Shown here one piece after another: positions 1 through 11,066 of a stretch of 64,000 nucleotides of DNA; within the stretch, counting starts at the first letter, position 1, and the number at the start of each line of letters is the position of its first letter. The translations under genes were made by a program, and so were the position numbers. The notes below the pieces were generated by a model that was given only the letters and a program-made list of their open reading frames with translations, ran no database searches and was not told where the DNA came from. Origin of the DNA: Stratiolaelaps scimitus (Eukaryota > Arthropoda > Arachnida > Mesostigmata > Laelapidae); contig JABWDB010000019.1 in assembly GCA_019614645.1 (NCBI GenBank), positions 1,906,501 through 1,970,500 on the forward strand, written 5' to 3'.

Positions 1-200
1 CGCGATTAAATTGATCGGAGCGCAATGTGTACGCGGACACACTAGGTACCGCTCAATTTACGCATTCCTCACAGTAATGTCTATCGTAGGCCATACGTTG
101 TTTTCGAGTGCGATCTCTACGATGACTAACTAATGCAACTTGTGTGTGTTTGTTATCTCTGTTTTTCAACAGCACATGGCACGCGGGACTTAGCCACGCG

Positions 201-1745
201 ATGTTTTGGTGGACACTTGCCGGATTGCTGGTGCTGTTGGACTATATCTACTTCAAGCTTCGTTACACAACCAAGAATGGTCCACCCACCTGGTACGGTT
301 TGCCGTTTATCGGCTTCTTGCCGATATTCCTACTTCCGCCAAGTGTATACCAATGGATCCATCCCTGGTTCATGAAGTACACCCCTAATGTGTTCCTCAC
401 GAGGGTGTACGGCCCGTGGGTTATCGTTAGAGAGGATGCCATATTCGAGATGCAGCAAAACGACTATTGCACCTCGAGACCTGCCCATCCTTTGTTCGAC
501 TTCGGTGCTAAGGTATTAGCAAACAAGGAGCACTGGGTGTTCTTTGAGAACGCCAGCCCGAAGGCGACAGACTGGCGTAGCACGCGCAGACTATGCTTTA
601 TAGCAACCTACACTCTCTCCATGAAGGAAATGGAGGCTAAGATCTTAGAGGTAATTGATATTTTTCTTGCTGAGGTCGAGCAGCACCAAGGACAAGATTG
701 GGATTTCAAGGATCAGTTGACATTCGCCAAGGTTCAGGAAGCTATCTACCTGATGGTGGGCGAAACTCTGGAGAAGGAGGACATCATGGAAGCTGTCAAC
801 ACCATAAGCACTACCCTAAAATACGCAGGAATACTAATATTACTCTTGCAATACATACCTCTACAAGTATGTCTGCTAGTCTGCAGGTTTCTTCCGAAAA
901 TAGTAAATCCATATTTTTACTGTAAAGTGTTAAACGCCACTGTGACGCGACTAGCGGGTAGGAGGGCCACATCGACGAAACAGGAGGGTGCCAGGGATTT
1001 CATTGAAGCCGTTTTGCGATACAGATCTGGTGAGGAAGCGGAACGCTTCATAAGCGAAGTTGCACCAGCCATCGTGGTGGGAACATATCACACGTCACTT
1101 CAGACGTTCAATTTCCTCTTGCAATGTCTCGCCGCCTACCCTGAGTACCAGAAAAGGATTACAGAAGAAATAGACGCAGTTGTAGGTGCCGGTCTACCTA
1201 CGATTGATCATTATAAGCAGATGCATTTCACAAAGGCGTTCCTTTACGAACGTTACAGGATATTACCACCGATTGGTATAATTACGCGGCGAACGGTTGC
1301 TCATACCACTCTGAGCGGCTTCGATATTCCAGCCGGAACCAATCTCGCGGCAATGGTCCCCACTGAGAATTCCAACGCGAAACACTTTCCTCAACCTGAG
1401 AAGTTCCTACCGGAGCGCCACCTTGACGATCAGGGCGTGTTCATCGAAAATCCCGATCTCGATGTATTCTCCCGCGGACGCCGCAGCTGCATCGGCAGGA
1501 AATTTGCGACAATGAGCAACAGTCTCTATCTGGTCAGATTTCTGCAGCACTTTGAGGTTCGCCCGCCGACGACCCGTCCCGTCGAGTTGCAAAAATTCAA
1601 CGCACATCCCGTACCCGAAATTCATGAACAGAAACTTCGCTTCGTCAGACGACCGAATGCACCACCCATTCGTAAGGTGGAGATTAAAACGGGATTTTAC
1701 CAACTCGTCAACGAATGCATGACCGAAGTCGAGAGAGGCTGGTAA
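201..1745 (+). CDS. Cytochrome P450, CYP2-clan-like, divergent array member (gene 1)
   Basis: This intact 514-residue P450 lies in one exon. Seen: an N-terminal hydrophobic anchor, a proline-rich hinge around KNGPPTWY, an I-helix motif G294-T-Y-H-T-S, a K-helix ExxR at E350-R353, a PER motif, and the heme loop FSRGRRSCIG with the cysteine ligand at residue 430. The C-helix WxxxR is intact (WRSTR). Family knowledge: these features define a microsomal, ER-anchored haem-thiolate monooxygenase, and the spacing around PER and the heme loop resembles the CYP2 clan. The start at 201 is preferred over an in-frame ATG at 144 because MFWW aligns with MSWW and MTWF of the other copies. A pyrimidine-rich tract ending in CAG just upstream (about 163-172) could be a splice acceptor of a 5'-UTR intron. 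The substrate is unknown. The I-helix histidine replaces the usual acid. Confidence 0.93.
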   Translation: MFWWTLAGLLVLLDYIYFKLRYTTKNGPPTWYGLPFIGFLPIFLLPPSVYQWIHPWFMKYTPNVFLTRVYGPWVIVREDAIFEMQQNDYCTSRPAHPLFDFGAKVLANKEHWVFFENASPKATDWRSTRRLCFIATYTLSMKEMEAKILEVIDIFLAEVEQHQGQDWDFKDQLTFAKVQEAIYLMVGETLEKEDIMEAVNTISTTLKYAGILILLLQYIPLQVCLLVCRFLPKIVNPYFYCKVLNATVTRLAGRRATSTKQEGARDFIEAVLRYRSGEEAERFISEVAPAIVVGTYHTSLQTFNFLLQCLAAYPEYQKRITEEIDAVVGAGLPTIDHYKQMHFTKAFLYERYRILPPIGIITRRTVAHTTLSGFDIPAGTNLAAMVPTENSNAKHFPQPEKFLPERHLDDQGVFIENPDLDVFSRGRRSCIGRKFATMSNSLYLVRFLQHFEVRPPTTRPVELQKFNAHPVPEIHEQKLRFVRRPNAPPIRKVEIKTGFYQLVNECMTEVERGW

Positions 1746-1766
1746 CTCATTTATTGTTTAAAATAT

Positions 1767-1772
1767 AATAAA
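1767..1772 (+). terminator. Polyadenylation signal of P450 gene 1
   Basis: An AATAAA hexamer lies 22 bases after the stop codon of the first P450 gene, inside an AT-rich stretch. It is the obvious candidate cleavage and polyadenylation signal. Confidence 0.55.
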
Positions 1773-2689
1773 TAATAGGCTTTCCACACCTATGATGGAA
1801 ATGCTTTGCAAAAAAATCTAACATCGTACACGTTTTAAGATGTATGTTACGTTCAGTGGGTAATTGTCGCCCACTTTACAAATCAAATAAATGTATTAGG
1901 CCATAAGCCATAGGCAGTATTGGCCACACATCCAGGCTTGAGGCTGAGTGGGCGCTTGCTTGTTTTAAAAAACAAACTTGTTGTATGAAATGTTGTCCAA
2001 CTGATGGGTATAACTCTTCATAGAACTGAATGTCAATTATCTATAGCGAAAAGTAACCTGAAAAAGGGAGAGTTCCAAATAGTTGATTGAAGTCCCCAAA
2101 TGTATTGATCATCAAAAAGTTTGACATAAATAGTGGGTAGTTTCCCGGATAAGTTCAGGAACGAGATGTATGTGATTAGGAAAGCGCGATCACCGAAGTG
2201 ACCTTTGATGAAAGCGATGATCATAATGTAACGCAGATATTAGATTAACTAGAAAGCTCAGAAGACTAAACAAATTGCTCTGGCTTTTATATAATGACAA
2301 ACAGTTTAGTTTATGGTAGAAAGGTTTATGTAAGCTAAATATAGATATAGAAAGATATATAGTAAAGATGGAATATAATGTAGTTTGCTGTACGAAAACG
2401 GATTTTCCCGTGTTTGAACTCCATGCTATGAGTGTCTTTGGTCCTATGGAGTGGCGTAACATGTGAAAAACTTTAAACATTAATTTCTCTCGCGTGAAAT
2501 GTGGGACCTCGACTTTGGTTGGAAAGGGCTAAAATCCCACTTTGTTATAAATTGCGAAATATCTTAAGAATCACTTCCTGCTTTGGGAGCATATGCTGCC
2601 CAGTTGGCTTAGTTTTCTTAGTCTAGATGTGTAGTTCGGCATCGGGGTCTAGTCCTTGGCATACGCTGAGCACTTGGCTCTGCTGGTAA
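1773..2689. other. AT-rich intergenic stretch, nothing assigned
   Basis: Unique AT-rich sequence between P450 gene 1 and the first LINE remnant. The short open frames have no recognisable motif, and I see no tRNA or repeat structure. Confidence 0.5.
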
Positions 2690-3915
2690 CAGTCCGGAAT
2701 GAGGAGACCCTACAAGTTAGGACCAATGTCTAGAGTGTCGGAGTGGATAGACGATCACCGGGAATTCGAGACAGGCAAGACGGAGACACTCTCCCTAACA
2801 GGCAGGAAGAAGGAATTACTCTCAATTTCAGGGGTCCTCCGAGCTGGATCAGGAAGGAGCCAAGGTACTTGGGTTTTCAACTCGACACGGGTCTTAGAGG
2901 TAAGGCTCACGCCGGAAAGATCTCAAAAAAGGCATCCAGATAACATATAACATCACTAGAATCCTACCCAAAGCGGGAGGTACCTCGAAGGCAACAGGTA
3001 CCTCCTTGCATTGGTGAGTGAGTGGCTCTGTACGCTGCCCCAGTCTGGGCTGATTTTGCACTTCGAGCTAAAGGTAATACTGCTCAAAGACCTCTTGCAA
3101 TTCGAACGTACCGTGAAGATTATCCCTCTGCGAACTAGGAAGGACACGTTGGGCTGATGTGAAGAAGAATGGACCCACACTCAGCCAGCCCTATTTCAAT
3201 TTCAAAAAAGGTGTTTAAGAACGGAACTGCAATTTATACAAAACGCTTTAGTAGACACCCTATTGACCACAGTAGTCGTTTACGGATGGAAAGCGGACAG
3301 AGGTCCTAGAGAATAAGTTTGGGGTGAGAGAGAAGGGAAGCAGCTGAGAGTCAGTTAACCACGTCATGTTCGTACGGCAAGGAGGATGTGTGATGCTCGT
3401 GGCTAGGCTGGTGCACATCTCACCGCCCTCACTGAAGAAATGTGCTACGCGATACCGGAAAGGGCGGTGCTGTTGAGCCTCGTGAACAATTCCAGAAAAA
3501 GAGCGGTCATGGTGTCGACATGCATTAGGATGCCAACACCTAGTTTTGAACGAAAAAAAGACCTGGCCAGCCCATAAGCTGAAGGGTTAAACTGGGGCTA
3601 AACTCGTGATCCCCTGACCGACCGAGCTGGTATGATAGCAACAGTAGACCATTAAGCTACGGGATGACACAGGTTCGATGGAGCTGCGGGCGGGATCCCC
3701 CTACTTTGGTGGGTATCGTGCTTCGCTCTCTACAAGACTGGGATACGGTCATAGCTTGGGTTAATGGTATAATGTGGAGGAAGGAGGGTCTAGAGAAGGT
3801 CAGACAAAGATTAGTAAACACCCCTGGACAAGACGGTCAGGTCATAGAGCTTGGGAGGGGAGAGGTGGATGGCGCCCTGCGTGATGTTAGGAACGATTGG
3901 GGTCTGCTGATCTGA
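2690..3915 (+). mobile_element. Decayed R1-type LINE fragment (RT thumb and C-terminal tail)
   Basis: Two pieces of a non-LTR retrotransposon ORF2 are visible in broken frames. At about 2735-2830 the translation (WIDDH, then KTETLSLTGRKKE) parallels the WMDSHH and AEAVYLTGRKR segment just after the YADD motif of the better-preserved element at 25.9-27.3 kb. At about 2955-2990 a LPKAGGTS segment parallels its MPRVGGVS. At about 3715-3800 a WDTVIAWVNGIM segment parallels its EVWAEVVDWMEG tail. Stops and frameshifts throughout show it is dead. It is too diverged to belong to the same recent insertion wave. Confidence 0.5.
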
Positions 3916-4021
3916 CGCCCCAAAGGTGACTCGGAAATTTTACAGTAGGTATTAATTGTACATACTTAGCTTGCTCGAAGATGTGATGGTTCCAGCTGTC
4001 AACTCAGACTTAAATCGGTTA

Positions 4022-4262
4022 TCAAGCTGAACTTACTCAACTGCTGCCTCTGTGTATTGCAGTCAAAAATAAGGCTCATCACTACGCTGAGCCACTTGGA
4101 ACAAAGCGCAATCCTGTGGTTGACTCGGTCAATTTTCAGCTTGTATCCCAACACAGATGTTGAAAGAGTGTGTGTTTGTGGCGTACCGACTGATTGCTTT
4201 TTTGTGTGAGAGGGAAATCAATTCCCTGTCCACGCCCTGTCCACAGAAAACCTGCGGAATCA
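4022..4262. repeat. Ancient duplicated flank block A, copy 1
   Basis: This block matches 33940-34312 and, more weakly, 35979-36115. Shared landmarks are AGCTGAACTTACT, GTGGTTGACTCGGTCAATTT, GGCGTACCGACTGATTG and CTGCGGAATCACTCCATA. The last part is also distantly related to 13188-13290 inside the P450 units. It therefore looks like intergenic DNA carried along in older rounds of P450 duplication rather than a gene. Confidence 0.6.
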
Positions 4263-4264
4263 CT

Positions 4265-4566
4265 CCATAGCGGGCACCACTAGAGACGTTCCGAAGTTAA
4301 CGGAAAGTGGGCCGATCCAGTGCAGGGATAACGTGGGTGACAAAGCGTCTCTACCTGCTAAAACCATCCGCTGTTACGAGTCTGTCTCTTCCCTTGTTTC
4401 GGTCCGCTTGTCATTACTTCGATATCTAGGGAAGGTGTGTAGCTGTTCCGGCTAATGTTCCATGGCCGGGTTTTAAGTTCCCTACGCCTACTTTGAACTT
4501 TCCTGTTGGAGTCCTGTCAGGGGACGCTTCATCACCTAATTTCAGGCCTGTATTAGTAGTAATGAC
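4265..4566 (-). mobile_element. Reverse-oriented R1-type LINE 3'-UTR remnant
   Basis: The reverse complement of 4265-4445 parallels the 3'-UTR of the element at 27.9-28.2 kb. Shared pieces include ATCGAAGTAATG, GATGGTTTTAGCAG, TGCACTGGATCGGCCCACTTTC and the GTGGTG segment before the terminus. The adjoining 4450-4566 is shared with 34990-35103, which flanks another reverse-oriented LINE fragment. It ends abruptly beside a GGAATCACTCCATA sequence and its poly-A is lost. Confidence 0.6.
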
Positions 4567-4720
4567 GAAAGGACAAGAAACAAGAGCAGCCAAGCGCTTC
4601 CTGGAGGTCATCCAACACGTGGCGGTAAATCCAACAATAGAGGTAGATAAGCAACAAAACCCATTGTCCACAACTTGACGGAAGGCATCACGTAACGTTA
4701 TACAACATATTTTTTATCTT

Positions 4721-5470
4721 GTTTATTTTATTTTTTTTTCGAGGAGGAAGTTTTCTTCAAGCGCACGGCCACCACCAGTTTACTTGCGGAACTGCAATTG
4801 TACAACCGCTGAAGTACCCGTCAAACAAGATAGTAATGTGTATGTAATAGAAAGTGTATACACCACACCTAAACAGGCAGGATGATTTTTCTAGATTGAT
4901 TGGGTATATATGTATAGCACACATTATTTTTGACCAGCCTGAATTGTTAGATGTGACAGCAGCTATCAGCGAAATTTCCATAATTTTAAGACACAAGAAA
5001 TACAAGGCATTTTACTACAGGTGACAGCGGTAGCTCAACTCCACAGAGGTGAACCTCTGAAGCAAGCGAAACAACGTGACACATCCTTTGCTGACATTGA
5101 TCGCAAAGCCAAACCTTTCTCTCCACTGTCACAAGAGCCGCATGTATGTCCAAACGTATCCCGGAAGGACGGATGCGGAAAAGTAACAACGTGTCGTCGG
5201 CGTAAGCAAACACCTTCCAAGTCTTCCTCGAAGACATATCGATAAGTATGAAGTTAATAACGATATCGAACATAAAAGGTCCCAGAATAGAGCCCTGTGA
5301 TGCGTCTTAGCTCACATGTCGTGGATTCCGTATAGCCGACCCTCACCGCCTGTCTTCTACAGAGGAGGTATAAACGGAGCCAGGAGACTACGGTGAGGTC
5401 ACATATCGCAAGTGTGCCAGCATTTGGAGAAAGTAGGAAGAAAGTAGACGTCACAGGAAAGACAATCAAG
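4721..5470 (-). mobile_element. Reverse-oriented LINE fragment with QGSILGP and YADD reverse-transcriptase motifs
   Basis: On the - strand the frames at about 5320-5180 read QGSILGPFMFDIVINF and then FAYADDTLLL. These are motifs B and C of a non-LTR reverse transcriptase. A further piece, FGFAINVSKGC, follows in another frame. The fragment ends at 4740 with the family's typical 3' terminus (GAAGAAAACTTCCTCCTCG) and a poly-A tail, seen as poly-T at 4721-4739 on the + strand. Frames are broken by indels and the RT-to-terminus distance is too short, so the element is dead and internally deleted. Confidence 0.65.
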
Positions 5471-5623
5471 AGTGTTCAAGGAAAGGGATACACATGGGTA
5501 GTACTGAAAGAGGTGGGAAGGATATACACAGCTGGAAACACACTTCTAGAGGACTTGATAGCATCGACACAAGACCTTGGCTGCAAACACAATGTCTATC
5601 TGAGACTTCAATGCGGGATTCAT

Positions 5624-5654
5624 TTATATAATATATATATATATATATATATAT
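5624..5654. repeat. (TA)n microsatellite
   Basis: A run of alternating T and A of about 30 bases, a simple repeat. Confidence 0.9.
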
Positions 5655-5783
5655 TGTAAGAAGCGCAATCTGTGCGTAGTTCACCTGGCCACAACGGATT
5701 CCATCACACAGCCAATTACTTACATAACTATTGTTATTATTTTATCTCTTATCATTTTGATTGTTCCATATTGTAGTCTCTAT

Positions 5784-6350
5784 TTTGTGTCGCTCAGTTC
5801 TTTGAATAATACATGTTCTGTGAAATCTAGACCAGTCTCTATATCTACTTCTCTCTTCCCCATTACTTCACAATTCAGTACTAGATACTCTATTGTTTTT
5901 GTGTTTAACATCCCTGCTCTGCAGTAAGCTAGTAGCCGGACTCTAATGAGTTTGAGTATATCATTTCGGCCAATCCGTACTTTTCCCGGCTATACACAAT
6001 AGATATGCTAGCTCCTGTACGGCTCTAGAGATTTATTTTTCTCCACCTGCCCTCTGCTGCTTTCTTGATATCTCTTTTGACCTGTCTATTTAGCGTAGCG
6101 AGCTTTTAATATTTAAGTTGCACTTTCGTTTCCCCAACTCTGTGCGGATGCCCCGTTTGCCATTATTTCCCCTGCGTCCTTTATATGAGGCATTTCCGCT
6201 GCTCCATTGTCAACTCCTTCACACTTCAAAGCTTTAAGCCGTGCTTCGTGTGTGCATTTTGCCTGCGCCTCACGCGCCCAAAAGCTCGATATTCCGAAAT
6301 TTCCCTCGAGGGACTGTATGGCACACGTGACTCTACAGTGCAAGGCGTGT
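5784..6350 (-). mobile_element. Possible decayed LINE ORF2 3' end
   Basis: On the - strand, about 5950-5784 is an open frame ending in a stop. It contains AYCRAGMLNTKTIEYLVLNC, which resembles the C-terminal Cys/His motif (C..C....T.EH....C) of I/R1-type LINE proteins with its His changed to Tyr. Upstream on the same strand the frame is broken by several stops. No poly-A or target-site duplication was found. The assignment rests on this single motif. Confidence 0.3.
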
Positions 6351-7089
6351 CTAGTTATTGACCGTTGTGTTGTGTCTCATTTGTCAACGACATTGACCTT
6401 TAGTGTGACTACTGCATTCGCGTATGTGACTGCAGGCACAAACGTGCTCTCCCATATTTCTCTCGTGGCTAGGTACCTATGGCAAATCCATAACACTTTC
6501 TTTGTAACTACCTTCCTGCCCTTATTGGCTCTGTAGTTCCTTATCTCTGCTTCTTTTTCAAAAATGTCCTCACGCTTACTAGTCCCACTACTAGGTGCCT
6601 GTACCCTCCCTGATGTTTTGTTGCTTCGTTTTGAATTTCCAGCCTATTCTGCTCTATATTCCCTGGAAAAAACCATTGACATTTACGCATTTCTTTTCAT
6701 TAAAGAATTGTCCACACTTTTCTACTGTGTTCCCGTGAACGTTTATGTCTATAAAACTGGAAGCTGGACGAGAAAATGACAAAGGCAAAGCTTTATTTGT
6801 TTATTAAAGGAGCTGCAGAGACTTAGCCGTCCAAAGCGCGATGGCTTGGACGGCTAATCCATCTCATATAATTGAGGGATGGAAAATATTTGTGACCACT
6901 GCTGTATTTAATATATAACACGGACGACGGCAGTCAAACGAAGATGCCTACCAAGGACGCAGCTTAGATACCAAGGGCAAAAAGCCACTGTGAAAGCAAT
7001 TGAAAAAGAGCTCACGAAGCGTTTTAAGGGCGCTCCCGAGGCTCGGCATGCACCCTGGCTAGTGGGACCGATGGACTCACAATCTCATA
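6350..7089. other. Intergenic stretch, nothing assigned
   Basis: No convincing coding sequence, RNA gene or repeat structure was seen here beyond short chance open frames. Confidence 0.45.
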
Positions 7090-8340
7090 ATCTCACGCTG
7101 ACGCCGCTCGAGGGATCTTGGTAACCGACCAATGCCCGTCTCCCGAGAACCAAGGTCCGCTTACGAATGTCAAGACAGCCTTCACCGATGCCGAGATCCT
7201 GGTCGAACCCACACAGCTCGGCGTCCCTTCTGTCTGCCGCCTCCCCGCCGCTCGCCAGGACCGGTCCTGCTCACCTTCAGCTGTCCGCCTCCCCGTCGGT
7301 GTGTTCAGGTTACCGGTCCCACTCTGTCGTCCTAGAGTCCGTCCGCCGGTATGTTTCCACTGCTGCCACATGGTAGCGCGGTGATAATTTCCCAGGGCCT
7401 GCACCAACTGTGGCGAACCCGGCTACCTCGCCCCGACTTGCGCCCGCCCATTCCACTGAGTCAACTTCAGGAGCCTCCATTGCCCAGGTTTGCCGGCGGT
7501 CGGCTTAGTCCCATGAGTATTAGCGGCTCATTACGGAGGCCAGAGTACTTAAGCAGGTAAAGGAGACTTCGGCATTTCGTCTATCATGCCACTCGGGGCC
7601 CCTGATTACGGTTAGGTTTAAGGTTACCGTTGGGTTCTCACGGAAATGTCAAAGGTCTTTAACCATTCATTTCTCGCAAGAAGGCATGAGTATACCCAAC
7701 GGGAAAGAGACAATACTGGTGGAACGAAGTCTTTGCGCTTATTTGAAACGAATATTCAAGAACAAGACGCTAGATTAAGAGAACATGGTTTAAAAGCGAT
7801 CATGGAGTTCACACCACGTGAGGCCACCTGGGAGTGAGAAACACTACACAGCAAAAACAGATGTTGGGAAAATTATTGTCAGACCTAAAAAGGGATCTTT
7901 GATGTAGACTTAGGAACTGTCAAAAGGAAACTAAAAGCCGCGGAAATGAACATTATTCCGGTCGAGGAGACAGAGGTTTCAGAACCATCCGAACATTGAT
8001 AGGGCTAGTTTTTGTCCTCGACGACACGCACATAGATCCCCGAGATCTCTGTAACGGAGGTCATAAAGACGGGCGAACACATTAAAGCAGGGAGAGCCCG
8101 TCAGCTAGATCATACTCCGGCTGCAGCAGAAAACTCCTATTCAACGTGCTCCCGGAAGTTGTTGCCGCTACACAATAAGCCCCCATAAGTCTGCCGGTAG
8201 GAGAACGTGGTGAACTGACAAGTGCTCTACCAAGGTCCACTAGTACTCCGCTTATTTTGTGTCATTTCATGGCAAAGCCAAAAGCGAAGATACAGCATTT
8301 AGCTGCAAAGACTGCAGAGAACTCTAGAGGTAGAGTTCTC
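7090..8340 (+). mobile_element. Decayed R1-type LINE: gag-like and RT N-terminal pieces
   Basis: The block at 7090-7560 is markedly GC-rich compared with its surroundings, as is the coding part of the element at 23-28 kb. It contains a damaged zinc knuckle, CTNCGEPGYLAPTC, in which the usual histidine is tyrosine, just after a second cysteine pair (CFHC). At about 8040-8110 the translation EISVTEVIKTGEHIKAGRA parallels VTREEVKTAVARLAPGKAP at the start of the reverse transcriptase of the better-preserved element. Many stops intervene. I read this as one old + strand insertion. Confidence 0.4.
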
Positions 8341-8349
8341 AACCTGCAT

Positions 8350-8640
8350 TGTTGAGTCTGTATTTTGTCTGTATTCTAGAATTCCACTACAACCCTCGTT
8401 CCTGCTCACCTCGCTCCAGCCATAATCTTCTACGGAAATAATGCAGAACAAACCATGGCAATATAACTCCTATTTCAGGGCAAAGTAAAACTATATTTAG
8501 GCCTGGGCCTAGCGTATTGCGGTATGAAAACAATAACTCGCTCGAGAGAACATCAGAACACCGCCACCTTGTCGAAATGGCCGTTAGGTATTGTCTTTAG
8601 TCACAATAAATAAACTGTTAATCTTTTCTACTTAGCGCGT
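8350..8640. repeat. Ancient duplicated flank block B, copy 1
   Basis: This matches 36130-36410 with many substitutions. Landmarks are TCTAGAATT, CTCACCTCGCT, ATAACTCCTATTTCAGGGCA, GAAAACAATAACT, GAAATGGCCGTT and TATTGTCTTT. In both places it lies upstream of a P450 gene or pseudogene (1.1 kb and 0.3 kb away). It therefore marks the 5' side of the older P450 duplication unit and may contain regulatory DNA. Confidence 0.6.
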
Positions 8641-8784
8641 TATCATATTTCTAGGCCAAATCCTATGATGTGTCCGCGCTTTCCAAAGCAAGTCTGTAAA
8701 ATCTCGCCATAGTTAGCTGCCCAGCAAAACAGGTGCCGTTCGGCCGTTGTTACAAGCGACAGGCGTTGAACCTCATTTTGTTAG

Positions 8785-9420
8785 AAATCATCAGTCCAAA
8801 TAGTTGGACACGCACCGTGTGAGCCGATTGTTAGGATCCCTAAAGTAAGTATATATAAACGAGGGCGTATTTATGAGAAGACAGAAACCGGAGAAATTGT
8901 TAATGGTTGAGATGGCTGTTTTTGTAGCGTTGGTGAACGTATCAAGGGATTGATGTGTACATAGTCATTTCTACGATATCGCTGCTGACACCATGTTTAT
9001 GGACCCTAGTCATGACGCAGAAATTGGCATGATTCTAATACATCTAATGTTGAGCATACTGAGTTGGTCAGTGATTGTTTTTAAAGATACTTGGGGAAGG
9101 GGGGTCACATAGACCGGTCGAGCAAAATACTCGTCGATTTCCAAAGCATCGTTTGGAGTGCTGCGATTAACACAATGACTTTTAGCACGTTCTGATAGCT
9201 TAGATGTGTTTCGAAACGGGTTGGAAAAGTACACCTATGTTTGCAGTGTCTACATGTGGCGTCAGACCGTTGACTCTCCATTTCTGTAATACAAATTCAG
9301 CATCTGATTTCTGACGTGTTTCCAAGGATACGGACGTTTGCTGGTGGCTCAGAGCTTGAAAGCGTTAATGGTCGACCTGGTCGGATATTTCTGTTGCTCT
9401 GAGCTTCAAATAAGAGTGAG
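8785..9420. repeat. Diverged copy of the P450-unit upstream flank
   Basis: This corresponds to 13420-14060, about 18670-19190, and 29440-30120. Shared landmarks are CCCTAAAGTAAGTAT, TTATGAGAAGA, CGCAGAAATTGGCATGATTC-type sequence and TTAATGGTCGACCTG. It is more diverged than the other three are from one another, so it belongs to an older duplication. It precedes the truncated P450 pseudogene. Confidence 0.6.
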
Positions 9421-9776
9421 CAACAAGTTATAGATTCCACCGGACTCCAGATAGTGACGACAGGCGGTTACGACTGACTGACAACAGATATTTTTATTCC
9501 GATTAATGATCATGAAGTATTATTATTACTATCAATGTATTGTATATATATATTCATGTATTGTGTATCCCAGTTGGGAAACGGTGTTTAGCTATACTGA
9601 AAGGATATCATAATTATGAGAGGCTTTTATATTATACGGGCATCGGTCAGTTCGACACCAAGAAATTCTGAATTTTTCCAGTTTAGGTTATAAGCTTAGG
9701 TTATGCGTTGTATTATGTGAATATATTTATATATATTTTATATATATTTATATTTATTGAAGAAGATGCCTAGTCC
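9421..9776. other. AT-rich unique sequence replacing the P450 5' end
   Basis: This AT-rich stretch with short TATATA runs sits where the promoter and first ~78 codons of the next P450 would be expected. The junction with array-type P450 sequence is at about 9770-9777. No element ends were recognised. Confidence 0.45.
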
Positions 9777-11066
9777 AAGGGGATGCCATAGAAGAGATGC
9801 AAACGAATGACAAGTGTCAATCACGACCATCAGCTCCATATTTCGACTTCGTTGGTTCCTTTCTGGTAGACAAAAAACACTGGGTCTACTTTGATGGTGG
9901 ACATCGAGAAGGAACATCAGACTATCGTGCCTATCGCAAGTTGTCGGTAGCAGCGATGTACGTATTGTCACGTCGTGAAATCGAGGCCAAAGTTGTAGAT
10001 ACCGCGAATCTACTTCTCGCCGAGACGAAGAAGCACCAAGGAGTTGATTGGGACATCCATCACGAATTAGTCGTGGCCAAAGTTCAGGAGATTCTCTATA
10101 TGATGGTCGGCAAAACACTTGAGAAGAAAGATATCACACACTTCGTACCGGCTCTACAGAATGTTATCAACTATTCTCCGTTTATGATGTTAGCTATGCA
10201 GCTCTTTCCACAGAAAGTGGTTCGTCGAATGTACGATTATGTGCCGAAAATATATAATACTGAACTGTTTTGCCGAGTGTTCAGCTACGTCGTTCGACGG
10301 TTGCAGCCCAACGAAGGGTGCCACAAGATCGGACCGAGGCGAAAGACTACATGGATGCGGTGATGCGTGTAAAGTCGAATACTGACGCTTCTGAGTTCCT
10401 TAGCGAGACGGGGCCGTTCACACTGCTTGCTGGATCTCATACATCGGTTTCGACAATGTACATGTTATTTCAACTCCTAGCAGCATACCCGCACTATCAG
10501 CAAAACATTGTCCAAGAAATTGATTCGATCATAGGAACAGAGACTCCTTCAATTGAACGTTTCCGAATGGCTCTCCCAGCTGCCTTCCTCTTCCGGAAGA
10601 CGACGGCTCCAATGACGCTCGCAGGCTATGACATCCCTCCTGGAACCGACATGGCTGGTTTTTTATATTCAGCGAATAGGAACCCTCAGCATCTCAACGA
10701 CCCCAACGTATTCCGCCCGGAACGGCACCTTAACGACGATGGCCAATTTATCAAAATATCTGGATATGTGGATGTATTCTCTAAGGGACGCCGAGGCTGC
10801 CCCGGCAAAGACCTGGCGACCATTAGCACCTTCATATATCTCGAAGTTTTCTGCAGCATTTTGAGGTGCAGCTAGCGCAGGGCCAATTAATAGAGATTCA
10901 CGAGTTTAACGGCTCGATAGCGCAGGAAGTTCCTTCACGGGAGCTTCGCTTTATACCATGGCCAAATGCACCGCCCATTCGAAGTGTACAGTTACGGACA
11001 GGACTATTTCAATTCGTTATGAAGTGCATTGAAGAGGAAGAGAATCGTCAGGAGAAGTGCCACTAA
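9777..11066 (+). pseudogene. Cytochrome P450 pseudogene, 5'-truncated (array copy 2)
   Basis: The copy is nearly identical to the intact genes at 14766 and 30824 but lacks the first ~78 codons, including the membrane anchor and hinge. Further lesions are a one-base loss in the run TTGCA(A)GCC near 10306, an in-frame 42-base deletion at about 10555 removing 14 residues just before the K-helix ExxR, and a one-base loss at about 10843 (CTCG(T)AAG) after the heme loop. The I-helix AGSHTS, ExxR and heme loop FSKGRRGCPG are still readable. It follows that inactivation is recent relative to the duplication. It cannot encode a functional P450. Confidence 0.93.

Noticed and set aside
144..200. Upstream in-frame ATG for P450 gene 1
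   Set aside because: The extra 19 residues have no counterpart in the paralogues, and a likely splice acceptor lies within this stretch.
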